From assembly GCA_002375495.1 (NCBI GenBank), contig DFLU01000012.1, forward strand, positions 438,269 to 502,268: a stretch of 64,000 nt of DNA. Reading direction: 5' to 3'. The translations under genes and the position numbers were made by a program. The DNA is from Flavobacteriaceae bacterium UBA3611 (GTDB taxonomy: Bacteria > Bacteroidota > Bacteroidia > Flavobacteriales > Flavobacteriaceae). This document shows, piece by piece, positions 27,301 through 35,442 of this stretch (its first letter is position 1; each line of letters begins with the position of its first letter). The notes below the pieces were generated by a model. It searched no databases. It was not told the DNA's origin and saw nothing but the letters and a program-made list of their open reading frames with translations.

Positions 27301-28136
27301 AAGGGAGTCCAGTGCCATTAAGTGAGCTTGTCACTATTAGATATGAACAAGGACCACAAGTAATAAAGAGTGAAGATACATTTTTAGTGGGCTATGTTCT
27401 TTTTGATAAACTTGATGGCTTCGCCGAAGTAGATGTGGTGGAAAATGCACAAGCGCTTATCCAATCAAAAATTGATAGTGGAGAACTTATCGTGCCAAAA
27501 GGGATTAACTATCGCTTTACAGGAACCTACGAGAACCAATTACGTGCAGAAAAAACTTTAAGCGTTGTTGTGCCTTTAGCCCTAGCAATCATTTTTCTCA
27601 TCCTTTATTTCCAGTTCCGTTCCGTTGGTACATCATTAATGGTATTCACGGGTATTGCCGTTGCTTTTGCAGGTGGGTTTTTGATGATATGGGGTTATGG
27701 GCAAGATTGGTTCTTAAACTTCAACTTTTTTGGGGAGAATTTACGAGACCTTTTTCAAATGCACACCATTAATTTAAGTGTTGCCGTTTGGGTTGGTTTT
27801 ATTGCCCTATTCGGTATTGCAACTGATGATGGTGTGGTTATGGCAACTTATTTGACCCAAACCTTTGATAGAAATACCCCAGAAACAAAACAGGAAATTA
27901 GGGCATCTGTAGTTGAAGCTGGAGAAAAGCGTATCCGTCCGTGTTTAATGACAACTGCAACAACTATTCTCGCTTTGTTACCTGTATTGACATCAACAGG
28001 TCGTGGGAGTGATATAATGATTCCGATGGCAATCCCTTCATTTGGCGGAATGCTTATAGCACTTGTAACGCTATTTGTTGTGCCAGTTTTATTCAGTTGG
28101 AAGCAGGAATTTCAATTAAAACGAGCTACAAAATGA
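24396..28136 (+). CDS. cusA: CusA/CzcA family heavy-metal efflux RND pump
   Basis: 1246 aa from ATG 24396 (MLNKSIKFLIENKL); an upstream start would add 15 residues without a clear role. Inner-membrane RND pump with 12 helices and two large periplasmic domains. The TM4 motif GTMVDVGVILTEN (near residue 440) carries the acidic residue of metal-type pumps, and TDDGVVMATYL lies near residue 1150. An Asp/Glu-rich insert around residues 745-810 is longer than usual. The Met-containing cleft segment and the multicopper oxidase next door point to Cu(I)/Ag(I). Its stop overlaps the TolC gene by 4 bp; its likely adaptor is encoded at 37928. Confidence 0.9.
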   Translation: MLNKSIKFLIENKLVAVLLLALFVAWGVVNAPFEWNTGSLPRNPVAVDAIPDIGENQQIVFTKWDGRSPQDIEDQITYPLTTSLLGIPGVKTIRSSSMFGFSSIYIIFEEDIEFYWSRSRILEKLNSLPAGLLPEGVNPALGPDATGLGQIYWYTLEGRDENGNVTGGWDLQELRSIQDFYVKYALSSASGVSEVASIGGYVLEYQVDVNPELMKQYKIGLNEVVKAVKQSNKDVGAQTLEINQAEYLIRGLGYVKSIADLENAVVTSENFTSIRLKDIAKVSHGPATRRGLLDKEGAEVVGGVVVARYGANPMAVINNVKEKINELSSGLPSKTLSDGRTSQLTIVPFYDRTELIQETLGTLDEALTLEILITIFVIIIMVFNLRASVLISGLLPVAVLMVFISMKLFNVDANIVALSGIAIAIGTMVDVGVILTENVLRHIDENEENLPMNTVVYNATAEVSGAILTAVLTTIISFIPVFTMIGAEGKLFRPLAFTKTAALTASLIVALFLIPPFAAYLFKKRSIKISFSYILNGAMIILGVVALIFGYPLGLILVAFGVVGILSLKEKITPKRANVINIFVSAFAIIFLLAEYWRPLGVDRSIFINLIFVGLICFGLLGVFTLFRKYYVRILNWALRNKLLFLSLPTAIIIFGVMIMKNTGKEFMPSLNEGSFLLMPTSMPHAGVEENKRVLQQLDMAVASIPEIETVVGKSGRTESALDPAPLSMYENVIQYKSEYILNEKRKRQRFKVNEDGLFILKDGRLVTNPNNEVETENATYDASAIADPFSVNISQLIPDDDGEYFRNWRPEIESPDDIWKEIVRVTKLPGVTSAPKLQPIETRLVMLQTGMRAPMGIKVKGQDLKEIEAFGVQLENILKQADGVKDEAVFADRIVGKPYLLLDIDRDRLARYGITIEQVQQVIQVSVGGMVLTQTVEGRERYGIRVRYPRELRANPNDLKDIYVPVEKGSPVPLSELVTIRYEQGPQVIKSEDTFLVGYVLFDKLDGFAEVDVVENAQALIQSKIDSGELIVPKGINYRFTGTYENQLRAEKTLSVVVPLALAIIFLILYFQFRSVGTSLMVFTGIAVAFAGGFLMIWGYGQDWFLNFNFFGENLRDLFQMHTINLSVAVWVGFIALFGIATDDGVVMATYLTQTFDRNTPETKQEIRASVVEAGEKRIRPCLMTTATTILALLPVLTSTGRGSDIMIPMAIPSFGGMLIALVTLFVVPVLFSWKQEFQLKRATK

Positions 28137-29350
28137 GATATATAATTTTAATAATATTTGTTTTTTTCGCTTTCGCGGAAGTAAATGCACAAGATTTAGC
28201 ATCCTATATTCAGGAAGCTGAAAAGAATAATCCAGAAATTCAAGCTTTTGAATTGCGCTACAACATAGCGGAAGAAAAGGTAAATGAAGCAGATTGGTTA
28301 CCAAATACAGAGATTGGCGTAGGCTACTTTGTGAGCGAACCAGAAACCCGAACAGGGGCGCAACGTGCACGTTTTTCAGTAAAGCAAATGTTGCCTTGGT
28401 TTGGAACCATATCAGCAAGGGAAAACTATACTTCATCAATGGCCGAAGCCCAATTTGTTGATATAGCGATTGCAAAAAGAAAACTTTCGTTATCAGTATC
28501 CCAATCCTATTATAAACTCTATGCCATAAGTGCAAAACAGGGTATTCTGGATGAGAATATAGAACTTCTGGAAACCTATGAACGCCTTGCATTAACCTCT
28601 GTAGAAGTGGGAAAGGCATCAGCGGTTGATGTACTTCGCCTTCAGATAAGACAGAACGAGTTGATTCAGCAGAAAGAAGTGCTGGAACAAGATTATTTGG
28701 CGGAGCAAGCGCTCTTTAATAATCTTTTGAATCGTGATGAAAATATTGCCGTAGAGGTCGTAAAGCAGATGATAATTCCCGAAGAAGATGTGTTTATTTT
28801 GACTGACAATCTACAGCTTAACCCAGAACTTATTAAATACGATAAATTATATGAATCTATCGAAGAAGCCGAATTATTAAACCAAAAAGAGAGTGCGCCC
28901 AATATCGGTTTTGGTTTGGACTATGTGCCTGTATCAGAACGTCCAGATATGAATTTTTCCGATAATGGTAAAGACATTGTGATGCCTATGGTTTCTATTT
29001 CAATTCCCATTTTCAATAATAAATATAAGTCAGTGACAAAGCAAAATGAATTGAAACAATTGGAAATAAAATCACAGAAAGAAGAGAGGCTCAATAACCT
29101 TGAAACACGTCTTGCACAAGCTATTTATAATAGAAATACAATGAGAATTAAGTTTAATGTACAAACAGACAATTTAAAGCAGGCGAATGACGCCGAAGAA
29201 ATTCTCATTAAGAATTACGAAACCGGAACTATAGATTTTAACGATGTGCTCGATGTACAAGAATTGCAGTTAAGGTTTCAAATCAATTTAATCGAATCTA
29301 ATAGAGGGTATTATACAGAATATGCCATCATAAATTATTTGACAAAATGA
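28133..29350 (+). CDS. TolC family outer-membrane efflux protein
   Basis: 405 aa from ATG 28133, giving signal peptide MRYIILIIFVFFAFAEVNAQ. The mature protein is mostly long helices with two OEP repeats, as in CusC/TolC trimeric channels. No lipobox, so it is not lipid-anchored. It overlaps cusA at the 5' end and the multicopper oxidase at the 3' end by 4 bp each, indicating coupled translation. It should complete the Cus tripartite pump. Confidence 0.88.
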   Translation: MRYIILIIFVFFAFAEVNAQDLASYIQEAEKNNPEIQAFELRYNIAEEKVNEADWLPNTEIGVGYFVSEPETRTGAQRARFSVKQMLPWFGTISARENYTSSMAEAQFVDIAIAKRKLSLSVSQSYYKLYAISAKQGILDENIELLETYERLALTSVEVGKASAVDVLRLQIRQNELIQQKEVLEQDYLAEQALFNNLLNRDENIAVEVVKQMIIPEEDVFILTDNLQLNPELIKYDKLYESIEEAELLNQKESAPNIGFGLDYVPVSERPDMNFSDNGKDIVMPMVSISIPIFNNKYKSVTKQNELKQLEIKSQKEERLNNLETRLAQAIYNRNTMRIKFNVQTDNLKQANDAEEILIKNYETGTIDFNDVLDVQELQLRFQINLIESNRGYYTEYAIINYLTK

Positions 29351-31716
29351 AAACAATAAAAATTATTACGCTATTACTTTTCACAACTTCAATTTTTGCC
29401 CAAGTAGGCACAAACGGAAATGATAGAAAGGAAGATGGGCGACCTGTTAAGGAGTATAACCTTACCATTGAGGAAAACGAAATGACACTTGGAGGTGTTA
29501 CTGCCAATGCAATGACCATCAATGGAGGTATCCCTGGGCCTGTTTTGGAATTTAATGAAGGAGACCTTGCTATAATCAACGTAACCAATAAAATGGATGA
29601 AGAAACTTCAGTGCATTGGCACGGATTGATACTTCCCAATTTTTACGACGGGGTTCCATATTTAACTACCCCACCGATTGAGCCAGGAACAACCTTCCAA
29701 TACAGGATTCCAATCAACCAATCGGGAACATATTGGTACCATTCCCACACAATGCTACAAGAACAAAAAGGTGTTTATGGGTCTATTATCATTCATCCAA
29801 AAGAGAAAACCTTGGAATATGATAAAGATTTAGTCGTGGTATTATCAGATTGGACCAATGAAAAACCAATGAATGTATTACGAAACCTTAAAAGAGGTAA
29901 CGAGTGGTATCAAGTTAAAAAAGGCACAGCAGTGCCATTAAGTAGGGTCATTTCAGAAGGTGCCTTTGGTGCTCAACTTAAATTTTGGAGAGACCGTATG
30001 GAAGGGGCTGATATTGCAGACATTTATTATCCCGCATTTTTGTCCAACGGTAAAAAACTGGCAGAGTATCCAGAATTTACGGCTGGCGAAAAAGTAAGGC
30101 TTCGCTTCATTAACGCATCGGCTTCTACCTATTATTGGATGGACTTTGGCGGAGGTAACCCAATGTTGGTTTCCAGTGATGGTGTTGACGTGCAACCCGT
30201 TTCCAAAAGCAGATTTCTCTTTGGCATAGCCGAAACGTATGATTTAATTGTAACTATTCCAGAAGGAACTATTGAAATTACCGCAACCGCTCAAGATGGT
30301 TCAGGTCATACCTCTATACAGTTAGGTAATGGCACTCTTTACCCAGCCAAAAGAATTGATAGACCTGATAAGGTAGCGATGATGAAGCAAATGGCTAAAA
30401 TGGATATGAAAATGGGAGCACCTGCAATGGTTGGAAACAAGAAGAAGAATACACCCGAAGTTTTAATGCAGAAGTACGGAATGAAGATGAATATGAAGGA
30501 CGGCGAGATGAAAATGGGGAACGATAAGATGTCGATGAAAGATGGCAAAATGAATGACCAAATGGATATGAAGATGGATGATACAATGGGAATGAAAAAA
30601 GACTCGATGTCAATGAGCCATAATGGAGCATCAAATAAAATGGAAGGTCATATGCACAATATGCCAATGATGCAGAAGGATTCTACTTCTTTTGATTATG
30701 AGGAGCGAAAGACATACTTCAACTATGATTTTTTAGAGGCAAAAGAAAAAACTGAATTTAAGGCAGATTTACCAGTAAATGAAGTGTTGCTTAACCTAAC
30801 AGGTAATATGAATCGCTATGTATGGAGTATGAATGGGGTTCCATTATCAGAAACCGATAAGATAAATATAAAAGGAGGCGAGGTAACCAGAATTACATTA
30901 AATAACCTGACTATGATGCACCATCCAATGCACTTGCACGGTCATTACTTCAGGATCATCAATGAAAAAGGAGAACGTTCCCCATTAAAGCATACCGTGA
31001 ACGTACCACCAATGCAGAAAGTTATTATTGAATTTTATAACGAAGAGTATGGCGATTGGTTCTTTCATTGTCACGTATTGTACCATATGATGGGTGGTAT
31101 GGCAAGAGTGTTTAGTTACGATACCCCAAGGGATGATAGAATGAAAGATTATCCAGTTCAGAAACTTATCGATGAGACAGACCATTATTATTCGTGGGGA
31201 TTGGCTCGTGCAGGTTCAAATTTTAATGAACTCTTTTTAACGTCGAGCAATATCCGAAATGAATTTGGTTTGAGAACAGAGTTCGATTACGACCAAAATC
31301 TTGAAGCCGAAATAAGTTATAATAGGTATCTGAACGATTGGGTACGTGTTTATGCAGGAGTAAATACCGAAACGTCAACACCAGATTCTTACGATACATT
31401 TAATACCGTAGGATTGGTTGGTGTAAAGTATTTTACGCCTTATAGATTTAATGTAGATGTGAGTATGGACCATCAGCTACGCCCAAGAATACGTTTGGAC
31501 AGAGAATTATTGATTTTTCCAAGAATTTTTTTGGAAGGCGAATACGAATACAGAGCAGATTTTGGATGGGTCAATGATTTAGAGAATAATAAATCATTTG
31601 AAAGCGAAACACAATGGTTGGTAGGGGTTGCATACATTCTTTCGCGCAATTTTTCAATCCAAGCTAACTACAATAACCGATATGGATTGGGTGGTGGACT
31701 ATTAGCAAGATTTTAA
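29347..31716 (+). CDS. Multicopper oxidase (CopA/PcoA type) fused to a C-terminal CopB-like barrel
   Basis: 789 aa; signal peptide ends near residue 19. The oxidase part (20-600) has all copper sites: HWH (90-92), HSH (132-134), HPMHLHG (526-532) and HCHVLYHM (574-581). It oxidises Cu(I) to Cu(II) in the periplasm. An insert at about 340-445 is packed with Met-x-x-Met and KMxM clusters for Cu delivery. Residues about 610-789 are a separate beta-rich part with YYSWGLARAG, FFTPYRFNVDVSM-like and alternating aromatic strands, resembling the outer-membrane CopB/PcoB barrel. In proteobacteria CopA and CopB are separate genes. Between a TolC gene and DUF302. Confidence 0.85.
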   Translation: MKTIKIITLLLFTTSIFAQVGTNGNDRKEDGRPVKEYNLTIEENEMTLGGVTANAMTINGGIPGPVLEFNEGDLAIINVTNKMDEETSVHWHGLILPNFYDGVPYLTTPPIEPGTTFQYRIPINQSGTYWYHSHTMLQEQKGVYGSIIIHPKEKTLEYDKDLVVVLSDWTNEKPMNVLRNLKRGNEWYQVKKGTAVPLSRVISEGAFGAQLKFWRDRMEGADIADIYYPAFLSNGKKLAEYPEFTAGEKVRLRFINASASTYYWMDFGGGNPMLVSSDGVDVQPVSKSRFLFGIAETYDLIVTIPEGTIEITATAQDGSGHTSIQLGNGTLYPAKRIDRPDKVAMMKQMAKMDMKMGAPAMVGNKKKNTPEVLMQKYGMKMNMKDGEMKMGNDKMSMKDGKMNDQMDMKMDDTMGMKKDSMSMSHNGASNKMEGHMHNMPMMQKDSTSFDYEERKTYFNYDFLEAKEKTEFKADLPVNEVLLNLTGNMNRYVWSMNGVPLSETDKINIKGGEVTRITLNNLTMMHHPMHLHGHYFRIINEKGERSPLKHTVNVPPMQKVIIEFYNEEYGDWFFHCHVLYHMMGGMARVFSYDTPRDDRMKDYPVQKLIDETDHYYSWGLARAGSNFNELFLTSSNIRNEFGLRTEFDYDQNLEAEISYNRYLNDWVRVYAGVNTETSTPDSYDTFNTVGLVGVKYFTPYRFNVDVSMDHQLRPRIRLDRELLIFPRIFLEGEYEYRADFGWVNDLENNKSFESETQWLVGVAYILSRNFSIQANYNNRYGLGGGLLARF

Positions 31717-31735
31717 ACAACTAAAAATTAAAAAG

Positions 31736-32122
31736 ATGAACTATTATTTTAATAAAACAATCAATGGAACCTTCGAAGAGGTCATCGAGAAAGTGACACA
31801 AGGATTAAAGGAAGAAGGTTTTGGAATCCTTACAGAAATTGATGTAACAGAAACACTAAAGAAAAAACTGGATATAGACTTTAAAAAGTATAGGATACTC
31901 GGAGCTTGTAATCCGCCCTATGCACATAAAGCTTTGCAAGCAGAAGATAAAATTGGAACGATGTTGCCCTGCAATGTCATAGTACAGGAAATCGAAGCAG
32001 GTATCATTGAAGTTGCGGCCGTAAACCCAATGGCATCAATGCAAGCTGTAAAAAATGAAAAATTGAATGAGGTAGCCAGCGAAATAACTGCAATGTTGGA
32101 AAACGTCATTGAAAAATTATAA
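31736..32122 (+). CDS. DUF302 domain-containing protein
   Basis: 128 aa, no signal peptide. It matches the DUF302 fold through the N-terminal TFEEVIEKVTQGLKEEGFGIL helix-strand start and the ILGACNPPYAHKALQ block around residues 52-66, which holds the single conserved Cys. DUF302 proteins are small alpha-beta proteins without a known activity, often near metal or sulfur genes. It is 19 bp after the multicopper oxidase. Confidence 0.88.
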   Translation: MNYYFNKTINGTFEEVIEKVTQGLKEEGFGILTEIDVTETLKKKLDIDFKKYRILGACNPPYAHKALQAEDKIGTMLPCNVIVQEIEAGIIEVAAVNPMASMQAVKNEKLNEVASEITAMLENVIEKL

Positions 32123-32179
32123 GACACTATAAAAAGGCAGTAATAATAATTAATAAACACAAACTTAAATTAAAACAAA

Positions 32180-32782
32180 ATGAGCAAATTAAAATCAACA
32201 TTAGGTATAGTTGCGATAGCATTCATAACCTTAACAGTAATGTCTTGTAAAGACAACAGCAAAGAACAAAATAGCACGGATGGAGACCATTCACAAATGA
32301 ACCACGATAACAGTGATGGTCATCACGACGGCGAAAAGAAGGAAATGGCAATGAGTGGAGATAGTAATGCGCAAGCGGTATTAAATGACTATTTCAACTT
32401 AAAGAATGCGTTGGTGGGAGATGATAATGGCAAAGCCAAAGAACTTGGGGCAACCCTCGCAACATCCTTAGGAAATTTTGACGCCTCACAATATACCGAT
32501 ACCCAGCAATCGGAATTAAAGGATATTGTTGAGGATGCAGTTGAACACGCAGAACACATTTCAGAAAGTGATATAGCACACCAGCGCGAACATTTTAAAG
32601 TTTTAAGTAAAGATGTAATAGATATGGTAGCAATAACAGGAGCAGAGATGAAGCTTTACGAGCAGTTTTGCCCTATGTATGATGGCGGTACAGCTTGGCT
32701 AAGTACTAAAGAGGAAGTGCGCAATCCATACTATGGTAGTCAAATGTTAAAATGCGGCAAAGTACAACGTGAAATTAACTAA
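32180..32782 (+). CDS. DUF3347 domain lipoprotein (copy 1)
   Basis: 200 aa. Lipobox VMSC places the lipidated Cys at 23. A His/Asp-rich linker (residues 35-55) leads to a DUF3347 domain with a helical bundle (60-150), HAEHISESDIAHQREHF, then LYEQFCPMY, EVRNPYYGSQML and KCGKV. The Cys, Met and His residues in these blocks suggest copper binding in the periplasm. Very similar to copy 2 at 33259 and to the C-terminus of the adaptor at 37928. The stop abuts the next start (1-nt spacing). Confidence 0.85.
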   Translation: MSKLKSTLGIVAIAFITLTVMSCKDNSKEQNSTDGDHSQMNHDNSDGHHDGEKKEMAMSGDSNAQAVLNDYFNLKNALVGDDNGKAKELGATLATSLGNFDASQYTDTQQSELKDIVEDAVEHAEHISESDIAHQREHFKVLSKDVIDMVAITGAEMKLYEQFCPMYDGGTAWLSTKEEVRNPYYGSQMLKCGKVQREIN

Positions 32783-33235
32783 ATGAAAATTGTAAAGATT
32801 ATAGCAATAATACTGCTGGTAGCGTTCGTGGGAATTCAATTTATTCCCACTACACGCAATCAAAGTGATACTGTACCGTCAACTGATTTTATGCTGGTCA
32901 ATAATGTACCAGAAACTATTCAAAAAAAGTTACAGGTATCCTGCTATGATTGCCACAGCAATAATACTCAATACCCTTGGTATAATAAGATTCAACCTGT
33001 TGCTTGGTTTTTGGAAGACCATATTAAAGAAGGCAAAGCTGAACTTAATTTCAACGAATGGGATTCATTATCCAGCCGAAGAAAAGCAAGTAAGTTAAGG
33101 TCTATTATCAAGCAGATTGAAAATGGCGAAATGCCTTTGGATTCTTACACTTTGATACATAGTGAGGCAACATTTACAGAAGCTAAAGCAGAAGAGTTAA
33201 TCAATTTTATCACACAATTAAAAGATAGTTTATAA
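32783..33235 (+). CDS. Haem-binding domain-containing protein
   Basis: 150 aa. An N-terminal membrane anchor or signal (residues 3-20) precedes one CxxCH motif, C54-Y-D-C57-H58, within SCYDCHSNNTQYPWY, the signature of the small Haem_bd family of monohaem c-type cytochromes. NYxxW-like and WFLEDHIKEGK segments follow. It would accept electrons in the periplasm, possibly from Cu(I) or the oxidase. It directly follows DUF3347 copy 1. Confidence 0.87.
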   Translation: MKIVKIIAIILLVAFVGIQFIPTTRNQSDTVPSTDFMLVNNVPETIQKKLQVSCYDCHSNNTQYPWYNKIQPVAWFLEDHIKEGKAELNFNEWDSLSSRRKASKLRSIIKQIENGEMPLDSYTLIHSEATFTEAKAEELINFITQLKDSL

Positions 33236-33258
33236 ACAATAATTTAAAAGTAATTAAA

Positions 33259-33819
33259 ATGAAAAATTTAAAAATGAGTATTGCAGCAATGCTATTGTTA
33301 GCAGTTTCTTTTACCAATGCACAGGAAAAAGAAAAAATGAACCACGATCACGGAGATATGAAAATGGACCATAGCAAAATGATGAATAAAAATAGTGACG
33401 CAAAAGCAGAAGCTATTTTAAGTGATTACTTTAATTTAAAAGATGCTTTAGTTGCGGACGATACAAAAAAGGCAGCACAAGCAGGAACAAAATTGGTAGC
33501 CTCTCTTAAAGCATTTGATATGGGTAGTTATACAAAAGAACAACAAAAAGAGCTTGCTGATATCATAGAAGATGCTACCGAGCACGCAGAACATATTTCT
33601 GAAAGTGCCATAGACCACCAACGCGAGCATTTTAAAACGTTAAGTAAGGATATTACTGATATGGTAGCTATTACGGGTACAAAAAGCACGTTATACGAGC
33701 AATTTTGCCCAATGTATGATAAAGGTAGTGCTTGGTTAAGTACAAGTAACGAAGTTAGAAACCCGTATTACGGAAGCAAAATGCTTAAATGTGGAAAAGT
33801 TCAAAAAACTATTCAATAG
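33259..33819 (+). CDS. DUF3347 domain-containing secreted protein (copy 2)
   Basis: 186 aa with a cleavable signal peptide (ending TNAQ near residue 22) instead of a lipobox. Met/His-rich linker DHGDMKMDHSKMM at about 30-42, then the same DUF3347 domain as copy 1: HISESAIDHQREHF, LYEQFCPMY, EVRNPYYGSKML and KCGKV. A soluble periplasmic partner to the lipidated copy. Likely copper binder or chaperone for the CusA/B pump; inferred from the domain fused to the adaptor. Confidence 0.85.
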   Translation: MKNLKMSIAAMLLLAVSFTNAQEKEKMNHDHGDMKMDHSKMMNKNSDAKAEAILSDYFNLKDALVADDTKKAAQAGTKLVASLKAFDMGSYTKEQQKELADIIEDATEHAEHISESAIDHQREHFKTLSKDITDMVAITGTKSTLYEQFCPMYDKGSAWLSTSNEVRNPYYGSKMLKCGKVQKTIQ

Positions 33820-34222
33820 ATAGCCTTTTGTATAAAAATATTTTCAATGTTCTGGTTTATTAGTTAACAGAAGGTTGTAAAATGATAAAGATATCCGAAT
33901 AGTTTTTAAGTCCTGTCCTGGGAAGGAAAACAATGTTGATGGTTAGTGTTAGTTCCTTCCCTAGTCAGGCACAATTAATTTTGAAAAGAAAAGTTGATTT
34001 GGTTAATAGCAGCCTGCACAAGGGAGAGAGAATATATCCCTAAAATAATAACATCTCTCTTCCTATGTCAGGCAATTAAAAATTTATGATGAAGAGAAGT
34101 TTAGTGAAGAGTACTTGATTGTGAGGGGTAAACATTTGGTTGGTTTATTGGTTAATAAAGGTTGCCTCTCATTTTCAAGTATTATTTAAAGGATTTTGCA
34201 TATAAAAAAGGAAGATATAACA
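33820..34222. other. Gene-free stretch with repeated hairpin units
   Basis: 403 bp with no convincing gene. Two units share a layout: a stem with purine/pyrimidine arms (GGGAAGGAA at 33920 with TTCCTTCCC at 33953; AGGGAGAGAG at 34021 with CTCTCTTCCT at 34055), then 2 nt, then the identical octamer GTCAGGCA (33964-33971 and 34067-34074) and an A/T-rich run. A third, weaker stem pairs GTGAGGGG at 34121 with CCTCTC at 34165. Arm sequences differ while pairing is kept, which hints at structured RNA. Confidence 0.5.
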
Positions 34223-34357
34223 ATGAAAGAGTGTTGCAAAGACGGGTGTCAAAATACAACTGAAAAGTCTGTAGTTAGAAAATGGTTCAATTACATAATA
34301 TATACCATACTAATCTTAATAGTTGGTGGTGCTTTGGCGCTTCAATTATTTAGTTAA
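34223..34357 (+). CDS. Small Cys-rich single-pass membrane protein
   Basis: 44 aa, too short for most gene callers. MKECCKDGCQN carries three cysteines within nine residues, followed by one hydrophobic helix (about residues 21-43). It lies 15 bp before the ion channel gene with its own A-rich start region. The reading frame and composition look real for this metal island; metal binding at the membrane surface is a guess. Confidence 0.6.
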   Translation: MKECCKDGCQNTTEKSVVRKWFNYIIYTILILIVGGALALQLFS

Positions 34358-34372
34358 GGAAATAAATTGAAA

Positions 34373-34930
34373 ATGACTAAAGTGAACACAATAGAAAAAT
34401 CTGAAAGAATTGGCTTTTACAAGCAACTGTTTAAAAAGGTATTGCTTACTGCAAGTATAGTGATTGCTCTATCGTTAAGTTATATACTATGGGTAGGTGT
34501 AGATTCCGCCAGCCAATTTCTACCCTTTATAATTGTTGGTTTGGCTTTGGTCAAAACCATTTTTATCGTAAGGCTCACTTTTATACAGTTAAGTAAAATA
34601 ATAGGCGAAAGTCATCAGCTAACCCACGTTCTTACTTTATTTGGAGTATTGATTATTTTGATTGTCCTTTCGTTTTCAGCAGATTATCACGCTTTATATA
34701 CTTTGAACCCTGAAAATTTTAAATCGAGTACAGCGCTCAATGGCTCATTTTCATTACAGTTTTTTGAGTTTTTATATTTCAGCTTAATTACTTTTTCATC
34801 GGTTGGCTTCGGAGATATTGTACCATTGAATATTGCAGGTAAACTATTGGTAATGATGGAAGTTTTCTTGAGCTTTTTGGTATTGGTATTTGGTATTGCA
34901 AACATTAATAGAATTCACGTTAACAAATAA
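34373..34930 (+). CDS. Two-pore-type potassium channel family protein (ion channel)
   Basis: 185 aa from ATG 34373; a TTG two codons upstream is possible but less likely. Four hydrophobic segments, with the pore loop TFSSVGFGDIVPLN near residues 143-156. SVGFGD replaces the canonical TVGYGD, and Phe for Tyr is tolerated in K+ channels. There is no cytoplasmic RCK domain. It could keep membrane potential during metal stress; substrate is inferred from the filter. Confidence 0.83.
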   Translation: MTKVNTIEKSERIGFYKQLFKKVLLTASIVIALSLSYILWVGVDSASQFLPFIIVGLALVKTIFIVRLTFIQLSKIIGESHQLTHVLTLFGVLIILIVLSFSADYHALYTLNPENFKSSTALNGSFSLQFFEFLYFSLITFSSVGFGDIVPLNIAGKLLVMMEVFLSFLVLVFGIANINRIHVNK

Positions 34931-34949
34931 CCCCTTTAAAAATATAAAT

Positions 34950-35432
34950 ATGAAAGTACTTAAAATTATTACACTCGTAACTGTTCTCATTTCAACAGTC
35001 AGCATTACCAATGCACAGAATGATAAAGATTCTAAAGATAAAGAAGATGTTATCGCAGTAATGAAAGCTTACAAAGATGCACTACAAAACTTAACGACCG
35101 AGGGGACATTTGAACTATTTACAGAAGATTCAAAAGTATTTGAATCTGGTGGTGTAGAAGGCTCGTATGCGCACTATATAGAACACCATTTGGGGCCTGA
35201 GTTGGGGCATTTCAAAAAATTTGAATTTTCAGATTATGAAATTGATGCGGAAGTAGATTTGCCTTATGCATTTACTACTGAAACCTACATCTACACTATC
35301 GTGCTCAATCCAGATGAAAAAGGCGAAAGTAGAACGATAAAGAAAAAAGGAGTAGCGACGTCTATCTTAAAAAAGATGGATGGTAAATGGAAGATTATTA
35401 AAACACATTCTTCGTCAAGAAATGTAAAATAA
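34950..35432 (+). CDS. Nuclear transport factor 2-like (SnoaL/DUF4440) secreted protein
   Basis: 160 aa from ATG 34950, which restores a clean signal peptide (MKVLKIITLVTVLISTVSITNAQ). The mature part has the NTF2-like cone: DVIAVMKAYKDALQN helix, GTFELFTEDSKVFESGG, and a last strand DGKWKIIKTHSSSR. These small domains bind hydrophobic ligands or act as enzymes; no catalytic set can be named. The unlikely earlier start at 34890 would overlap the channel gene. Confidence 0.83.
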   Translation: MKVLKIITLVTVLISTVSITNAQNDKDSKDKEDVIAVMKAYKDALQNLTTEGTFELFTEDSKVFESGGVEGSYAHYIEHHLGPELGHFKKFEFSDYEIDAEVDLPYAFTTETYIYTIVLNPDEKGESRTIKKKGVATSILKKMDGKWKIIKTHSSSRNVK

Positions 35433-35442
35433 AATTTAAACT

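Noticed and set aside
30339..30667. Long open frames antisense to the Met-rich part of the multicopper oxidase
   Set aside because: They are shadows produced by repeated ATG/AAG codons on the plus strand; composition is Ser/Phe/Ile-rich with no domain.
33927..34043. A 36-codon frame in the gap after DUF3347 copy 2
   Set aside because: It overlaps the two hairpin units, has no typical composition and starts with several alternative codons; RNA structure explains the region better.
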